From Microbacteriaceae bacterium X2B (GTDB lineage: Bacteria > Actinomycetota > Actinomycetes > Actinomycetales > Microbacteriaceae), in the NCBI GenBank assembly GCA_005502445.1, contig SCPB01000003.1, positions 58,112 to 122,111 of the forward strand: DNA of 64,000 nucleotides, given 5' to 3'. The position numbers and the translations under genes are program-made. Below, one piece after another: positions 62,291 through 64,000 of this stretch. Below the pieces are notes generated by a model that was given only the letters and a program-made list of their open reading frames with translations, was not told the origin of the DNA and did no database searches. Each line of letters begins with the position of its first letter. Positions within the stretch are counted from its first letter, which is position 1.

Positions 62291-63721
62291 ATGAACGAGG
62301 GCACCCCCGACTACCGCGACTCCGGCCTGGAGTTCCCCGCCGATTTCGTATTCGGCTCCGCCACGGCTGCGTACCAGATCGAGGGAGCGGTGCGGCAGGA
62401 CGGCCGCGGACCCTCCATCTGGGACACCTTCAGCCACACCCCGGGTCGCGTGCTGCACGGCCACACCGGCGACGTGGCCGACGACCACTACCACCGGCTC
62501 GACTCCGACCTCGACCTCATGAAGCGGATGGGGCTGGAATCGTACCGGTTCTCGATCGCGTGGCCGCGCATCCAGGCTCTCGGTTCCGGGGCCGTGAACC
62601 CGAAGGGGCTCGCCTTCTACAGCAGACTCGTCGACGGGCTGCTCGCGCGCGGCATCGCGCCCATCGCGACGCTGTACCACTGGGATCTTCCGCAGGCCCT
62701 CGAAGACCGCGGCGGCTGGACGAACCGCGACACGAGCCACCGCTTCGCCGAGTACGCGCACCACATGGGCGAAGCCCTCGGCGACCGTGTAGCGATGTGG
62801 ACGACCCTCAACGAGCCGTGGTGCAGCGCCTACCTCGGCTACGGCTCAGGCGTGCACGCGCCCGGCATCACGAGCGGCCGGGCCGCGCTCACCGCCGTGC
62901 ACCACCTCAACCTCGCGCACGGGCTCGGGCTGAGCGCGCTGCGCGACGCGGTCGCCCGCCCCGCGACGCAGTACTCGGCGACGCTCAACCTTCACGTGAT
63001 CCGCGGCGTGGAGGACGACGAGTCGAGCCCCGAGGCGATCCGTCGCATCGACGCCCTCGCCAACCGCGCCTTCACGGGCCCGATGCTGCGCGGCGCCTAC
63101 CCCGACGACCTCATCGCCGACACCGCCTCGGTCACCGACTGGCGGTTCGTGCGGCCCGGCGACCTCGAGCTGATCAACCAGCCGATCGACGTGCTGGGCG
63201 TCAACTACTACTCGACCGTCACGGTGCGGATGTGGGACGGCCGCACTCCGCGAGCGACCGCCGACGGGCACGGCGAGGCGGCGGGGTCGCCGTGGCCGGG
63301 CAGCACGACCGTCGACTTCGTGCAGCAGCCCGGCCCGTACACCGACATGGGCTGGAACATCGCGCCCGACGGCCTGGAGGAGCTGCTGCTGTCGCTGCGC
63401 GAGAAGTTCCCCACGCTGCCGCTCATGATCACCGAGAACGGCGCGGCCTTCCCCGACGAGGTCGTCGAGGGACGCGTGCACGACGAGAGGCGCATCGACT
63501 ACCTGCGCCGGCACCTCACGGCCGCGCACCGGGCGATGCAGCAGGGCGTCGACCTGCGCGGGTACCAGGTGTGGTCGCTCATGGACAACTTCGAGTGGGC
63601 GTACGGGTACACCAAGCGCTTCGGCATCGTGCACGTCGACTACGACTCTCTCGAGCGCACCGTCAAGGATTCGGGGCACTGGTACGGCGAGCTCATCCGC
63701 GGTCGGCGCATCCCCGAGTAG
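62291..63721 (+). CDS. GH1 beta-glucosidase
   Basis: A 476-residue cytoplasmic glycoside hydrolase. The N-terminus DFVFGSATAAYQIEGA is the GH1 signature; the acid/base Glu is in TTLNEPWCSAYLGY, and the nucleophile Glu in LPLMITENGAAFPDE. DFPQ-like WDLPQALEDRGGW and the aglycone-end VWSLMDNFEWAYGY complete the set. It should hydrolyse cellobiose and other beta-glucosides. A TAGTCT -10 box (62279-62284) six bases before the ATG predicts a leaderless mRNA, separate from the importer operon. Confidence 0.95.
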   Translation: MNEGTPDYRDSGLEFPADFVFGSATAAYQIEGAVRQDGRGPSIWDTFSHTPGRVLHGHTGDVADDHYHRLDSDLDLMKRMGLESYRFSIAWPRIQALGSGAVNPKGLAFYSRLVDGLLARGIAPIATLYHWDLPQALEDRGGWTNRDTSHRFAEYAHHMGEALGDRVAMWTTLNEPWCSAYLGYGSGVHAPGITSGRAALTAVHHLNLAHGLGLSALRDAVARPATQYSATLNLHVIRGVEDDESSPEAIRRIDALANRAFTGPMLRGAYPDDLIADTASVTDWRFVRPGDLELINQPIDVLGVNYYSTVTVRMWDGRTPRATADGHGEAAGSPWPGSTTVDFVQQPGPYTDMGWNIAPDGLEELLLSLREKFPTLPLMITENGAAFPDEVVEGRVHDERRIDYLRRHLTAAHRAMQQGVDLRGYQVWSLMDNFEWAYGYTKRFGIVHVDYDSLERTVKDSGHWYGELIRGRRIPE

Positions 63722-63826
63722 GCGGGGCGGGCATCCGCCGCGCCCGGTTCGCTGAGCGCCGCCGCAGGCGCGTGCTGTTCGGCGCCGCCCGCCGGGGCAT
63801 CCATTGCGCACACTGTTCGAGGCGCG

Positions 63827-63848
63827 TCACACCGCACTTTGCGTGTGA
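63827..63848. repeat. Hairpin upstream of the last gene
   Basis: TCACAC-C-GCA and TGC-GTGTGA form a stem with one bulge around a CTT loop. A wider inverted pair (CCGCACTT/AAGTGCGG) encloses part of it up to about 63877. Confidence 0.45.
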
Positions 63849-63887
63849 GACCTCCAGAACGGTGTGGCGAAGTGCGGGAACGAGCGC

Positions 63888-64000
63888 ATGGCTCTGAACT
63901 TCATGGGGGATGCTCCCGCCGACACCCTGCTGACCGACGACCCGTTCGCGCTCCTCGTCGGCATGCTGCTCGACCAGCAGGTGCCCATGGACACCGCGTT
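63888..64000 (+). CDS. HhH-GPD-type DNA glycosylase, N-terminus only (runs off the window)
   Basis: The first 37 codons are present. They include PADTLLTDDPFALLVGMLLD followed by QQVPMDTA, the start pattern of actinobacterial HhH-GPD base-excision repair proteins (D-P-F-x-L-L-x-G-M-L-L-D-Q-Q-V). The helix-hairpin-helix and catalytic Asp lie beyond the window edge. Confidence 0.75.
   Translation, partial: MALNFMGDAPADTLLTDDPFALLVGMLLDQQVPMDTA

Overview
The window is high-GC, gene-dense DNA with many GTG starts, strong AGGAG ribosome binding sites, an Lsr2 nucleoid protein, a DUF3105/DUF305 pair and several CUT1 sugar importers without their own ATPase. This points to a chromosomal segment of an actinobacterium, most likely family Microbacteriaceae (inferred from gene content and order; no database was searched).

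Layout. 1-10.2 kb: the first codons of a LacI-type repressor, tRNA-Tyr, an inositol-monophosphatase-family enzyme, an M23 peptidase, and a maltose/maltodextrin locus (GH13 glucosidase divergent from malEFG and a second GH13) with three matching LacI-type operators. 10.3-16.5 kb: tRNA-Thr, tRNA-Met, a LysE exporter, an unknown protein, a 27-residue Cys-containing peptide gene with its own palindrome-bearing promoter and hairpin, an aminoglycoside-phosphotransferase-like kinase, two MaoC-type dehydratase genes, murB, a LuxR remnant and lsr2. 16.6-20.8 kb: an aminotransferase, tRNA-Trp and secE-nusG-rplK-rplA. 20.9-23.4 kb: a quinone-reductase-like enzyme, a DUF998 membrane protein, a 36-codon ORF and a decayed response-regulator fragment. 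23.4-32.9 kb: a catabolic island (ROK regulator, Zn dehydrogenase, ABC importer, three xylose-isomerase-like TIM barrels, a Gfo/Idh dehydrogenase). 33.1-37.5 kb: the intact two-component system whose leader and receiver coding sequence are partly duplicated on the other side of the island, an epimerase, and rplJ-rplL with a long leader. 37.6-44.3 kb: a LacI regulator, an alpha-glucoside-type importer and an ABC exporter. 44.3-52.6 kb: a broken cysteine-synthase-like gene, DUF305/DUF3105, metE-metF, and a cystathionine beta-synthase/gamma-synthase pair. 52.7-63.7 kb: an L-arabinose locus (LacI regulator, araD-araB-araA, ChvE-type importer) and a GH1 beta-glucosidase. The window ends inside a HhH-GPD DNA glycosylase gene.

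How it works together. Much of the window is plant-sugar scavenging: maltodextrin, alpha-glucosides, arabinose and beta-glucosides, each under a local LacI-family repressor with visible palindromic operators. The three CUT1 importers must borrow an ATPase from elsewhere; only the arabinose-type importer carries its own. Core translation and sulfur-amino-acid genes are interleaved. Three general patterns stand out: TANNNT -10 boxes placed 6-7 bases before start codons (probable leaderless mRNAs), stable hairpins directly after the binding-protein gene of the three resident importer operons but not of the island operon, and the response-regulator duplication that brackets the island. The most novel-looking single gene is the 27-residue peptide at 12236-12319.
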